This document shows positions 7,353 through 15,303 of a stretch of DNA of 64,000 nt, in pieces. The translations under genes were made by a program, and so were the position numbers. A model generated the notes under the pieces. It was not told the origin of the DNA, searched no databases, and was given only the letters and a program-made list of their open reading frames with translations. Positions within the stretch are counted from its first letter, which is position 1, and every line of letters begins with the position of its first letter. Origin of the DNA: Lentzea pudingi (GTDB taxonomy: Bacteria > Actinomycetota > Actinomycetes > Mycobacteriales > Pseudonocardiaceae); contig NZ_BMNC01000009.1 of NCBI RefSeq assembly GCF_014646255.1, forward strand, positions 1 through 64,000, written 5' to 3'.

Positions 7353-9095
7353 ATGATCGCAGTCGTTCCGGTGCGGTACGCGGCCACGGACAGCGTCTGG
7401 TCGCGCGAGCAGTTCGAGAACTGGATGCGGCCGGGCATCGACCACGGCCTGGGGGACTTCTGGTGGCGGTGCTCGCGCGGCCTGTACGACGTGAGCAGCC
7501 GGGTGTACGACCCGGTGGAGATTCCCAACCCGATTCCGGTGTCGGACAACCAGAAGCGCGCCGAGCTGCACGAGGCCGTGGTGAAGGCCGCGGCCGCGGT
7601 CGACTGGGCGCACACGGACGTCCTGCTGATCTGGCTCGCCCGGCCGACCGGCTGGTGGGGCGGTGGTGAGGTGTCGGTGCCAGGCCCGGACGGGCAGCAG
7701 AAGAACATCCGGGTGACCGTGGTCGACTCGATCACGCCGTTCGACGCGGCGTGCCAGGAACTCGGACACGGATTCGGGCTCCAGCACGAGATCGACTCCG
7801 CCGGCCGGGAGTACGCCTCGCCGTACTCCGCGATGAGCTCCCGCGGCTACGGCCCGACGGCGCCCGGCAACCAGAGCTGGGTCCGCAGGCCCGCGGCGGC
7901 GCTGCCGGACGGCGGCCCGAACATGCAGTCACCGCACGTGGGCGTACCGGCAAACCGCATCGTCGGGCCGATGGTGCCGAGCGCGCACCTGTACGGCGAC
8001 CCGCGCTTCCGCGACAGCTCGTCGGTGGTGCACGTCCGCGCCCTGCCCGCGAAGACGCGGCTGTACAAGCCCGACTACGTCTCGCCGGGCTCGGGCAAGC
8101 CCGTGCTGCTCGCCGTGCCGTCCCAGCGACGTGACGGGCGAACGTTCCTCGTGGAGTTCCGCCGCGCCGCGACCGGGGCCTACGACCAGGGCATCGGGGT
8201 CGAGGGGCTGGTCGTGCACTCGCCGAACCCCGACGGCTGGGTGCGGTACGACGGCGTGGCCGACCTCCGGAACACCGAGTGGGCCTGCCCCGCGGGCAAC
8301 TTCGCGCTGCGGTTCGACGCGGTGAGCGAGGACTACGCCGATGTCGAGGTCCGCGCGGAGTCGGTGGTCTCGTTCCCGATCCGCGGGGTCCTGCTGGCGG
8401 GCGGGTTCCGCACGCAGCACCAGCTCAACACCATGTCCCGCGACGACATGCGCAACACGCTGATCGTCGTCATGACGTCGCTGAGCAAGCAGAACGACTA
8501 CCAGCGCTACGACAACGACACGCTGGCCGGCATGGGCGCGGTCATGGTCTTCCTGCGCCGCAACGGCCTGCGCGACGACGCCGCGCTCAAGAGCATGACG
8601 GCCGACGACCAGCGCAACGTCGCGATCGTCGAGCTGCACTCGCAGACCGGTGCGGGACAGGCGTTGCAGGGCTTCACGAACCTGCAGCTCGCCCAGATCG
8701 CGCTGGGCAGCGACCTGGCCACCCGCGGCAGACGTCCGGGGGCGACGTCGTTCTACGGGCGCGGCGTGCTGCTGGCCGGCCGGTTCCGCACCCAGCACCA
8801 GCTCAACACCATGTCCCGCGACGACATGCGCAACACGCTGATCGTCGTGATGACCTCTCTGAGCAACCAGACGAACTACCAGGCGTACAACGACGCGGAC
8901 CTGGCCGGCGTCGGCGCGGTCATGGTGTTCCTGCGGGAGACCGGGATCCGCGACGACGCGGCGTTGAAGACGATGTCGGCCGACGACCAGCGCAACGTGG
9001 CGATCGTCGAGTTGCACGCGCAGACCGGGCGCAACCTGCAAGGGCTGAGCAACCTCGATCTGGCGTTGACCGCGTTAGGAGTTGAACGCTTCTAG
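7353..9095 (+). CDS. Metzincin-like protein with altered zinc motif and two C-terminal repeats
   Basis: A 580-aa protein. Residues 1-~340 look like a metallopeptidase domain: ITPFDAACQELGHGFGLQHEID carries E136, H139, G142 and H145 in the HExxHxxGxxH spacing, but residue 135 is Gln instead of the first zinc-binding His. Residues 344-~459 and 470-580 are two copies of one repeat (RGVLLAG-FRTQHQLN, RDDMRNTLIVVMTSLS, DDQRNVAIVELH-QTG), period 126 residues. No clear signal peptide. The repeat resembles DDxRNxLI-type repeats of secreted actinobacterial proteins with unknown function. A protease that has lost activity, or one with a Gln ligand, are both possible. Confidence 0.7.
   Translation: MIAVVPVRYAATDSVWSREQFENWMRPGIDHGLGDFWWRCSRGLYDVSSRVYDPVEIPNPIPVSDNQKRAELHEAVVKAAAAVDWAHTDVLLIWLARPTGWWGGGEVSVPGPDGQQKNIRVTVVDSITPFDAACQELGHGFGLQHEIDSAGREYASPYSAMSSRGYGPTAPGNQSWVRRPAAALPDGGPNMQSPHVGVPANRIVGPMVPSAHLYGDPRFRDSSSVVHVRALPAKTRLYKPDYVSPGSGKPVLLAVPSQRRDGRTFLVEFRRAATGAYDQGIGVEGLVVHSPNPDGWVRYDGVADLRNTEWACPAGNFALRFDAVSEDYADVEVRAESVVSFPIRGVLLAGGFRTQHQLNTMSRDDMRNTLIVVMTSLSKQNDYQRYDNDTLAGMGAVMVFLRRNGLRDDAALKSMTADDQRNVAIVELHSQTGAGQALQGFTNLQLAQIALGSDLATRGRRPGATSFYGRGVLLAGRFRTQHQLNTMSRDDMRNTLIVVMTSLSNQTNYQAYNDADLAGVGAVMVFLRETGIRDDAALKTMSADDQRNVAIVELHAQTGRNLQGLSNLDLALTALGVERF
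8382..9086 (+). repeat. Intragenic tandem repeat, period 378 nt
   Basis: Two copies begin at 8382 and 8760. Their DNA is nearly identical through the stretch encoding QHQLNTMSRDDMRNTLIV, and diverges elsewhere, indicating internal duplication followed by local conservation. Confidence 0.85.
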
Positions 9096-9470
9096 CGCTT
9101 CGGCCTTGATCTGCTCGAACTGCTTCGCCATGGCCTCGGACAACGCCTGCGCACCCGAGAGCGGGCGCACCATGACGGTGAACTCGTCGATCAGCCCGTT
9201 CTCGTCGAGGTGCAGGAAGTCGCAGCCCTGGACCTCCTTGCCGTTCACCTCGGTCCGGAACACCAGCGCCAGGTTCTGGCCGTCGACGATCTCGCGCTCG
9301 TAGCGGAAGTTCTCGAACACCCGCATGACGCCACGCAGGATCGCCGCGGTGATCGGCTTGCCGGGGTACGGGGAGAACGCGACGGGGCTCGTGAACACGA
9401 CGTTGTCGGCCAGGCACGCCGCCATCGCCTCGGTGTCCCGTGCCTCGACTGCCTTGCGGAATGCGTGCAC
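9075..9470 (-). CDS. SnoaL/NTF2-like protein
   Basis: A 131-aa cone-fold protein of the SnoaL-like/nuclear-transport-factor-2 superfamily: VHAFRKAVEARDTEAMAACLADNVVFTSP at the start and DFLHLDENGLIDEFTVMVRPL in the middle. Such proteins are isomerases, hydrolases or ligand binders; no active site can be assigned. GTG 9470 is chosen because GGGGAG (9482-9477) lies 6 nt upstream. It is divergent from a PadR regulator over a 57-nt gap holding a palindrome, so it is the likely PadR target. Overlaps the preceding convergent gene by 21 nt. Confidence 0.8.
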   Translation of the reverse strand: MHAFRKAVEARDTEAMAACLADNVVFTSPVAFSPYPGKPITAAILRGVMRVFENFRYEREIVDGQNLALVFRTEVNGKEVQGCDFLHLDENGLIDEFTVMVRPLSGAQALSEAMAKQFEQIKAEALEAFNS

Positions 9471-9484
9471 GATCCACTCCCCTG

Positions 9485-9502
9485 TACTCAACTTGTTGAC
9501 TA
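9485..9502. promoter_or_regulatory. Candidate PadR operator
   Basis: TACTCAACTTGTTGACTA is an 18-bp dyad with only the positions 9487/9500 breaking symmetry, central core TCAAC-TT-GTTGA. It lies between the divergent NTF2-like and PadR genes, where a repressor could control both. Confidence 0.6.
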
Positions 9503-9527
9503 GGCGGATGCACCGTAACCTGCTGGT

Positions 9528-10100
9528 ATGTCGCTGCGCAACGCCGTGATGGCCGCCCTGCTCGACGGTGAGTCGTCCGGCTACGACCTGGCCAAGGCGT
9601 TCGACGCGTCCGTGGCGAACTTCTGGATCTGCACGCCGCAGCAGCTCTACCGGGAGCTCGACCGGATGGAGGCGGACGGGCTGATCGCCGCCCGCACGGT
9701 CGAGCAGGAGCGGCGGCCGACCAAGCGCCTCTTCTCGCTGACCGCACAGGGACACGAGGAGCTGACGAGGTTCACGGCCTCGCCACACAAGCCCACCGCG
9801 ATCCGGGACGAGCTGCTGGTGGCTGTGCTCGCGGCGGACTCGGGTGACGTGGAGGCGGTCAAGGCCTCGATCCGCGAGCGCAGGCAGTGGGCCGAGGCGA
9901 AGATCGCGCGGTACGAACGGCTGCGGGCCAAGCTGCTGGGTGATCGCACGGAGGACGAGTTCCTCGCCACCGCCGAAAGGGTCGGGCCGTACCTGACGTT
10001 GTTGCGCGGCTTGTCGTTCGAGCGGGACAACGTCCGGTGGTGTGCCCGGTGCCTCACCGTGCTGGAGCGGCGTGGTGCCCGGCTCGACACGGCCGGGTGA
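9528..10100 (+). CDS. PadR-family transcriptional regulator
   Basis: A 190-aa winged-helix repressor. The N-terminal PadR domain (about 5-80) reads AVMAALLDGESSGYDLAKAFD, then QLYRELDRMEADGLI and a wing around RPTKRLFSLTAQG. The C-terminal helical dimerisation domain (about 90-180) is of the Vir_act_alpha_C type. Classic PadR proteins respond to phenolic acids, but the ligand here is unknown. The divergent NTF2-like gene and an intervening palindrome indicate local control. Confidence 0.92.
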   Translation: MSLRNAVMAALLDGESSGYDLAKAFDASVANFWICTPQQLYRELDRMEADGLIAARTVEQERRPTKRLFSLTAQGHEELTRFTASPHKPTAIRDELLVAVLAADSGDVEAVKASIRERRQWAEAKIARYERLRAKLLGDRTEDEFLATAERVGPYLTLLRGLSFERDNVRWCARCLTVLERRGARLDTAG

Positions 10101-10115
10101 GGTTGAATCGGGTTC

Positions 10116-10424
10116 ATGAACGGCATCTCGGCTTTGCAGGAGGCACTGGGCGCGCCCGCGGCGGAGGCGCGCGACAGGTTCGCGGGGCGGCTCAACGGCT
10201 ACCTCGAGGGGTCCGACGTCGTGCACGCCGTCCGGTTGCAGGGCTGGCTCGGGCTGGAGGTGCCCGGCCCCGGCTGCCACGTCGGCACGGGCAGCTGGGA
10301 CTTCACCCGATTCAAGGCGACGACGTCCCCGGTGACGTGCGGGCGGTGCCGCAGCGCCGGTCTGCTCACCAGCTCGTTCACCGGCGGCCCGCACCAGCAG
10401 ACGCTGGACCTGGAAGGGATCTAG
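10116..10424 (+). CDS. Small hypothetical protein with a CGRC motif
   Basis: A 102-aa soluble protein, 15 nt downstream of the PadR gene. Codon bias supports it. The only distinctive features are a Cys-Gly-Arg-Cys pair in TTSPVTCGRCRSAGLL and a glycine/proline-rich centre. No family recognised; one CxxC is insufficient to call a zinc site. It converges with the GNAT gene, sharing 4 nt (CTAG). Confidence 0.6.
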   Translation: MNGISALQEALGAPAAEARDRFAGRLNGYLEGSDVVHAVRLQGWLGLEVPGPGCHVGTGSWDFTRFKATTSPVTCGRCRSAGLLTSSFTGGPHQQTLDLEGI

Positions 10425-10813
10425 AGGGCCGCGCGGTTGCGCAGGCCCATGCCGGTCAGCGCGGTCAGGCCGAGGCGCTCGTAGTACGGCCGCAGCGCGT
10501 CGTCGCACACCAGGTCCACCGAGTACAGATGCGCCGCCTCGGCCACGATCCGCCGCATCAGCTCCGTGCCGATGCCCTGCCCCTGATGGGCCGGCAGCAC
10601 CTCCAGCCACGGGATGAACGCGGTCAGCACGCCGTCGCTGATCATGTTCACGAACCCGACGACGTCACCAGCCGAGCGCGCGATCACCACGCGGTAGCTC
10701 CCGTGCAGCACGGCGAGGTGCTGGGCGGGCGACGGCGGTGCGGGCCAGCCCACGAAGAAGCCGGCGAGATCGGCTTCTACAAGGCCACTGAGGTCGGTGC
10801 TGTACGAGATCAC
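10421..10813 (-). CDS. GNAT-family N-acetyltransferase
   Basis: About 130 aa. The acetyl-CoA-binding motif A is LEVLPAHQGQGIGTELMRRIV, matching the Q/RxxGxG/A loop; the C-terminal strand carries DDALRPYYERLGL, a typical product-release region. I use GTG 10813 because the family N-terminus ISYSTDLSGL begins there. Acceptor substrate cannot be predicted. Confidence 0.85.
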   Translation of the reverse strand: MISYSTDLSGLVEADLAGFFVGWPAPPSPAQHLAVLHGSYRVVIARSAGDVVGFVNMISDGVLTAFIPWLEVLPAHQGQGIGTELMRRIVAEAAHLYSVDLVCDDALRPYYERLGLTALTGMGLRNRAAL

Positions 10814-10886
10814 CGCCGCATTGAACCAACCTCCCACATCTTTCGTAGCGGTAATTCCGCCCGGTTCTGTGGTTAAGCTCCTGGTC

Positions 10887-11399
10887 ATGCCCCTGCCGAC
10901 CGCTCCGCTGCGCCGTGCGCGCTGCGCTGCCGCCGGCATCGTCAACGGCAGTCTCGCGGTGCTCGCGCACTCCAGCGCGGACGGTCAGCTGCCCGCGGCG
11001 GGACTGGTGTTCTCGCTGGTCGCGCTGCTCTCGTGGGCGACGTCCGGGTTCGCCCGGCACGAGCTCACCTGGCAGCGGCTGCTCCTGCTGATCGGCGGCG
11101 GGCAGCTCGCGATGCACGTCCTGGTGTCGCTCGCGGCGTTCCGGCACACGCACGAGGCCGAGCCGACGCGCATGATCGCCTCGCACGTCGTAGCGACCGC
11201 GCTCACGGTCGTCGTGCTCGCCGTCGCCGAACGGTCCGTGCTCGCGCTCGCCCGTGCCGTCACGGCGGCGCTCCCCCGCAGGCCCACCGTCCTGCCCGCC
11301 ACCGCTCCCCTGGTCGTCGCCACGCCTTCACTCGCGCCGGCCGCGATCGTGCTCCTGGACGTGCTGTCGTGGCGCGGTCCTCCGGCTGAACAGGTCTGA
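10887..11399 (+). CDS. Small membrane protein preceding a PepSY protein
   Basis: A 170-aa hydrophobic protein with about four membrane segments (roughly residues 12-27, 33-55, 60-85, 103-128) and a Pro/Ala-rich C-terminal helix. A His-containing loop (FRHTHEAEPT) sits between segments. No family recognised. The next gene encodes a PepSY-associated membrane protein 63 nt downstream, so the pair may act together, possibly in metal or redox functions at the membrane; this is inferred from neighbours of homologous arrangements. Confidence 0.65.
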   Translation: MPLPTAPLRRARCAAAGIVNGSLAVLAHSSADGQLPAAGLVFSLVALLSWATSGFARHELTWQRLLLLIGGGQLAMHVLVSLAAFRHTHEAEPTRMIASHVVATALTVVVLAVAERSVLALARAVTAALPRRPTVLPATAPLVVATPSLAPAAIVLLDVLSWRGPPAEQV

Positions 11400-11410
11400 A
11401 CCCCCTTCCA

Positions 11411-11435
11411 CAGGGCCGCTCACCGAGCGGTCCTG
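11411..11435 (+). promoter_or_regulatory. Hairpin between the small membrane and PepSY genes
   Basis: CAGGGCCGCTC and GAGCGGTCCTG form an 11-bp stem (one G-T pair) with a tight ACC loop. It lies 12 nt after the membrane-protein stop and 28 nt before the next start; it may be a partial terminator or a processing site. Confidence 0.4.
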
Positions 11436-11462
11436 CCCCTGTTCACGCCCATCTGGAGCACC

Positions 11463-12767
11463 ATGACCACCACAGCCGCTCCGTCACGCACGTCGTTCGC
11501 GTGGCGGGGACTCTTCCTGCGCCTGCACTTCTACGCCGGAGTGCTCGTCGGCCCGTTCATCCTGATCGCCGCGCTCACCGGCGTCCTCTACGCCCTCACC
11601 CCGCAGCTGGAGTCGTGGATCTACTCCGACCAGCTCCGCGTTCCCGCGACCGCACAACAACTTCCGCTGTCCAAGCAGGTCGACGCCGCTCTCGCGACCT
11701 CACCGCAGGGCTCGCTCGTGGCGGTCCGGCCGGCCCCGGAACCCGGTGCCACGACCCGCGTCCTGTTCTCCGAGAAGGGATTGGGCGAGTCCGAACGGCG
11801 TGCGGTCTTCGTCGACCCCGGCACCGGACGCGTCACGGGTGATCTCGTCGTCTACGGGTCGAGCGGGGTGCTGCCCCTGCGCACGACACTCGACCACCTG
11901 CACCGCAACCTGATGCTCGGCGAGCCCGGCCGTCTCTACAGCGAGCTCGCCGCCTCCTGGCTGGGGGTGGTCGCGCTGGGCGGACTGGTGCTGTGGGTCT
12001 CGCGGGCCCGCAAGAGCAAGCGCATCCGGGCGCACGGGCTGATCGGCGTGTGGGTGCTCGCGGGCGCGTTGTTCCTGTCCGCCACCGGTCTCACCTGGTC
12101 TGCCTACGCCGGTGAGAACGTCGCGATGCTGCGCACGGCGGTCGGCTGGTCCACGCCGACGTTGAAGATGTCCGGCGCCGGTGAGGGCCACGGCGACCAC
12201 GGGCCGGACATCTCCCCCTCCCCCTCCACAGGTGGGCCCGGCGAGATCGACGAGGTGTTCGGTGCCGCGAGGGGCGCGGGTCTCGACGCGAAGGGCATCG
12301 AGATCAGTCTGCCCGCCGAGGCCGGGAGCGCGTGGAAGGTCGCCGAGATCGAGAAGGGCCTGCCGTCGCAGGGCGATGCCGTCGCGGTCCAGGGCGGGAA
12401 CGTCGTCGGCGAGCTCAGGTTCGACGACTTCCCGCTCGGCGCGAAGCTGACGCGGTGGGGCATCGACGCGCACATGGGCATGCTCTTCGGCTGGCCCAAC
12501 CAGGTGGTGCTACTGCTCATCGGCTGCGGACTGATCGCCTCGGTCGTACTCGGTTACCGCATGTGGTGGAAGCGCAGGCCCACCAGCGGGTTCGGCCGTC
12601 CGACGCCGCGCGGTCAGTGGCGCAAGGCACCCCGCGGAGCTGTGATCGGGCTCGGTGCCGGCGCCCTGGTCGCCGGGTGGTTCGCACCCCTGCTCGGGAT
12701 CAGCCTGCTGGCCTTCCTGGTCGTCGACGTGCTGCTCGGACGGCGGACCGAAAAGGCGGCCTCCTGA
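11463..12767 (+). CDS. PepSY-associated transmembrane protein
   Basis: A 434-aa integral membrane protein of the PiuB/PepSY_TM type. TM1 is around residues 22-45 (YAGVLVGPFILIAALTGVLYALT), further segments around 167-182, 195-215, 350-370 and 398-425. Two extracytoplasmic PepSY-like regions (about 65-125 and 255-330) have SLVAVRPAPEPGATTRVLF and a conserved LHRNLMLGEPGRL before TM2. A His/Gly-rich loop (GEGHGDHGPD) might bind metal. The family is linked to iron-siderophore or copper-related functions, but the exact role is undefined. GGAGC precedes ATG. Confidence 0.88.
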   Translation: MTTTAAPSRTSFAWRGLFLRLHFYAGVLVGPFILIAALTGVLYALTPQLESWIYSDQLRVPATAQQLPLSKQVDAALATSPQGSLVAVRPAPEPGATTRVLFSEKGLGESERRAVFVDPGTGRVTGDLVVYGSSGVLPLRTTLDHLHRNLMLGEPGRLYSELAASWLGVVALGGLVLWVSRARKSKRIRAHGLIGVWVLAGALFLSATGLTWSAYAGENVAMLRTAVGWSTPTLKMSGAGEGHGDHGPDISPSPSTGGPGEIDEVFGAARGAGLDAKGIEISLPAEAGSAWKVAEIEKGLPSQGDAVAVQGGNVVGELRFDDFPLGAKLTRWGIDAHMGMLFGWPNQVVLLLIGCGLIASVVLGYRMWWKRRPTSGFGRPTPRGQWRKAPRGAVIGLGAGALVAGWFAPLLGISLLAFLVVDVLLGRRTEKAAS

Positions 12768-12787
12768 CCGTCCACTGTGGACACGGC

Positions 12788-12818
12788 TTGCCTGATCTGG
12801 ACATTTACGGCATATTAA
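12788..12818 (+). promoter_or_regulatory. Candidate promoter for the membrane/YbaB-like gene
   Basis: TTGCCT (12788-12793) and TATTAA (12813-12818), 19 nt apart (or CATATT at 17), in the only AT-rich patch of the 129-nt gap. It is about 80 nt before the start at 12897. Confidence 0.35.
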
Positions 12819-12896
12819 CGGTCAGGTGAGCCGGGAAGTCTGGTCGGCCCGTCGTCACAACCAGGTGATGGTGGACAGCTGACGAGGGGTGCCCCC

Positions 12897-13916
12897 ATGA
12901 CACTCATTCCCCACGCCATCCCTCTGATCAACGATCCGCAGGTCGTGCACGCGCTCGCCGCGCGCTGGCGCCGCACCAGGACGTTGCTCCTGCTCTCCGC
13001 CGGTGTCCTGCCGGTCGCCATCGGCATCGTCTGCGTCGTGCTCGCCGGGATGACCTCGGCCGGGCAGCGGATCATGCCGTGGTGGTCGGCGATCCCGGCC
13101 GTCGCCGCGGCGGCGTGCGCGTGGGCGTTGCTGACCTGGTTGCGGCGCAACGGGTTGAGCGACCCGCACTCGTGGCTGCCCGCCACCACGCTGATGACGA
13201 GCGCCCAGCTCGTCCTCGGCGTGCTGCCGGGCTCGGGCATCGCGCTGCGGCTCAGCCCCGGTGCGGCGATCGCGGTGAAGGCGTTGTGCGCGGCCGGGGT
13301 GCTGGGTGCCGGATCGGCCAGCGCGCTCGCCCGGCTGGCCCATCGTTCGCTGCTCTCCGCACCGGTGCTCGAACTCGGCTCCACGGCGTTCCCGCTCGTA
13401 CTGGTGCACCGCGGCACGCGTCTGGTGATCGGTACCGAACGCGCGGACTGGACCACGCGGGAGGGTTCCCGGGTCGACTCCGGGGTCTCGTTCGCCCGCA
13501 TCCTCCGCGTGACAGCGCACTCGCACGCGATCGTGCTGCACACCGCGTCCGGTTCGTGGACGGTGCCCGTGGCGGATCCGGCGACCGCGCAGGCCCTGCT
13601 GCGGCGCCGGATCGAGTGGTGGGAGGAGCGCCGCGACGCCGCCGCCGAACGCGAGCAGCGCCGGTACCTCGATCTGGTGAGGTTGCTCGCGGCGGTCAGC
13701 GGTGAGGCCACGCGTGGCGGCATCAGCGTCACGGTCGACTCGAACGGCCTCACGACGGGCATCGCGCTGAGCGCCGAGGTGCGCGCTCTCGAACCGGAAG
13801 TGCTCGCGGCGCAGCTGATGGCGTGCGTGCAGAAGGCACGGGCCGACGCACGCCGGCAGGTCGAGGACCTCGTCCTGGACCACGCCGACGACCAGATGGC
13901 GAAAGCCAGCCACTAG
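12897..13916 (+). CDS. Four-TM protein with a C-terminal YbaB-like segment
   Basis: A 339-aa protein. Residues ~28-150 hold about four membrane segments (LLLLSAGVLPVAIGIVCVVLA; IPAVAAAACAWALLTWL; MTSAQLVLGVLPGSG; AIAVKALCAAGVLGAGSA). The C-terminal ~80 residues (GGISVTVDSNGLTTGIALSAEV... EVLAAQLMACVQKARADAR) resemble YbaB/EbfC-family nucleoid-associated proteins, common as small partners in Pseudonocardiales. If correct, this is an uncommon membrane-anchored YbaB-like fusion. Between them lies a soluble, basic-to-acidic region with coiled-coil character (RRRIEWWEERRDAAAEREQRR). Function unknown. Confidence 0.6.
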   Translation: MTLIPHAIPLINDPQVVHALAARWRRTRTLLLLSAGVLPVAIGIVCVVLAGMTSAGQRIMPWWSAIPAVAAAACAWALLTWLRRNGLSDPHSWLPATTLMTSAQLVLGVLPGSGIALRLSPGAAIAVKALCAAGVLGAGSASALARLAHRSLLSAPVLELGSTAFPLVLVHRGTRLVIGTERADWTTREGSRVDSGVSFARILRVTAHSHAIVLHTASGSWTVPVADPATAQALLRRRIEWWEERRDAAAEREQRRYLDLVRLLAAVSGEATRGGISVTVDSNGLTTGIALSAEVRALEPEVLAAQLMACVQKARADARRQVEDLVLDHADDQMAKASH

Positions 13917-13983
13917 TCGGTTGCCCCGCGCCGGTCGTCCTGCCTACGTTCGCCCGGAGAACTTCGGGAGATGGGGGGACGAC

Positions 13984-15303
13984 ATGCGCAGACGTGACTT
14001 CTTCGCGGCGGCGGCCGGGGTGGCCGCTGTCGTGGCCAATCCCGCGAGCGCGCTCGCGGCCACCGGGCAACGACCGGGCGCCTCGCACCTGCCCGACCTC
14101 CACCTCGGCGACTTCCCCGTCGTGGCAAGGGTTCGGGCGCGCAATGCGCTGGAGCACCTGAAGGTCCTGAGCGACAAGATCGGGCCGCGCATCGGCGGCA
14201 CCGCGTCCGAGCACCGGGCGCGCGACTACCTCGTCCGCGAGCTCAAGGCGTTGCGGTACCAGGTGACGACGCAGCCGTTCACCGTGCCGGACAAGTACCT
14301 CGCCGACGTCAACGGCAGGTGGCAGGCCGGGGCGTCGCGCTTCGGCACGCTCGGCGTCACCGTCAAGGCCCCATTCGTCGAGGTCGTCGACGGCGCGCTG
14401 CCGGACCTCACCGGCAAGATCGCGTTCTACGTCAACGCCCCCGCCGGCTCCGCTCCCACGCACGCGGCGATCGAACGCGGTGCGGTGGCGGTCGTCCTCG
14501 GCCGGATCTCCGCGACAGCCAGCAAGTCGAGCGCTTTCTCCCCCACGCTCGACCGGAACGTCGCGGTGCCGGTGATCGGCCTCGCCCAGGTGCACACCGA
14601 GAAGCTGCGCGCCCAGGGTTCCGGCGAGCTCACCATCAGCACCGTCCACCACCCGAACCTGACGTCCTACAACGTGATCGCGGACCGCCCGGCCACGTTC
14701 CCGTGGCGTGACAACGGGGTCGTGATGGTCACCGCGCACTACGACACCGTGCCCGGTTCGCCGGGCGCCAACGACGACGGCAGCGGCACGGTCCTGTGCC
14801 TCGAACTGGCCCGCGTCCTGCGCCACCTGCCGACGAACAAGGCGCTGCGGTTCGCGTTGTGGGGCTCGGAGGAACAGGGCCTGCTCGGCTCACGGCACTA
14901 CGTCTCGCAGCTCCCGCCCGAGGAGATCGCGCGGATCAAGGGCGTGTTCCAGAACGACATGGTCGCCACCAGCCACGACCCGGCTACGGCGTACTGGCTG
15001 CTGTCCGTGGACGGCGCCGACAACGCGACGACGGCGGCGGTGCGCGCCGCGGCCGGGCGGCTCGGCTACGACCCTCGGGTGCACGGGCCGGTGGCGCGCG
15101 GATCGAGCGACCACGTGCCGTTCCACGAGAAGGGCATGGCGTCGGCGAACTTCAGCTGGCGCGGCGAGGGCGGACCGGCCCAGCTGGAGCCGATCTACCA
15201 CACGCCGGAGGACACGATCCGCGACAACATCAGCCCGGAACGGCTGCAGGTGTCGCTGGAGCTGATCGGGGCGGCGGCGTACCGGCTCGCCAGCCAACGC
15301 TAG
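13984..15303 (+). CDS. TAT-exported M28-family metallopeptidase
   Basis: A 439-aa secreted peptidase. The N-terminus MRRRDFFAAAAGVAAVVANP is a twin-arginine signal, and GGGGGA precedes ATG 13984. Di-zinc M28 ligands are visible: H in VTAHYDTVPG, D in GANDDGSG, E-E in WGSEEQGLLGS, D in FQNDMVA, H in PIYHTPEDT. A protease-associated insert (about 120-220) lies between the N-terminal helix and catalytic core. The family cleaves N-terminal residues from peptides (aminopeptidase S/Y type). It converges with the GGDEF-EAL gene with a 4-nt overlap. Confidence 0.92.
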   Translation: MRRRDFFAAAAGVAAVVANPASALAATGQRPGASHLPDLHLGDFPVVARVRARNALEHLKVLSDKIGPRIGGTASEHRARDYLVRELKALRYQVTTQPFTVPDKYLADVNGRWQAGASRFGTLGVTVKAPFVEVVDGALPDLTGKIAFYVNAPAGSAPTHAAIERGAVAVVLGRISATASKSSAFSPTLDRNVAVPVIGLAQVHTEKLRAQGSGELTISTVHHPNLTSYNVIADRPATFPWRDNGVVMVTAHYDTVPGSPGANDDGSGTVLCLELARVLRHLPTNKALRFALWGSEEQGLLGSRHYVSQLPPEEIARIKGVFQNDMVATSHDPATAYWLLSVDGADNATTAAVRAAAGRLGYDPRVHGPVARGSSDHVPFHEKGMASANFSWRGEGGPAQLEPIYHTPEDTIRDNISPERLQVSLELIGAAAYRLASQR

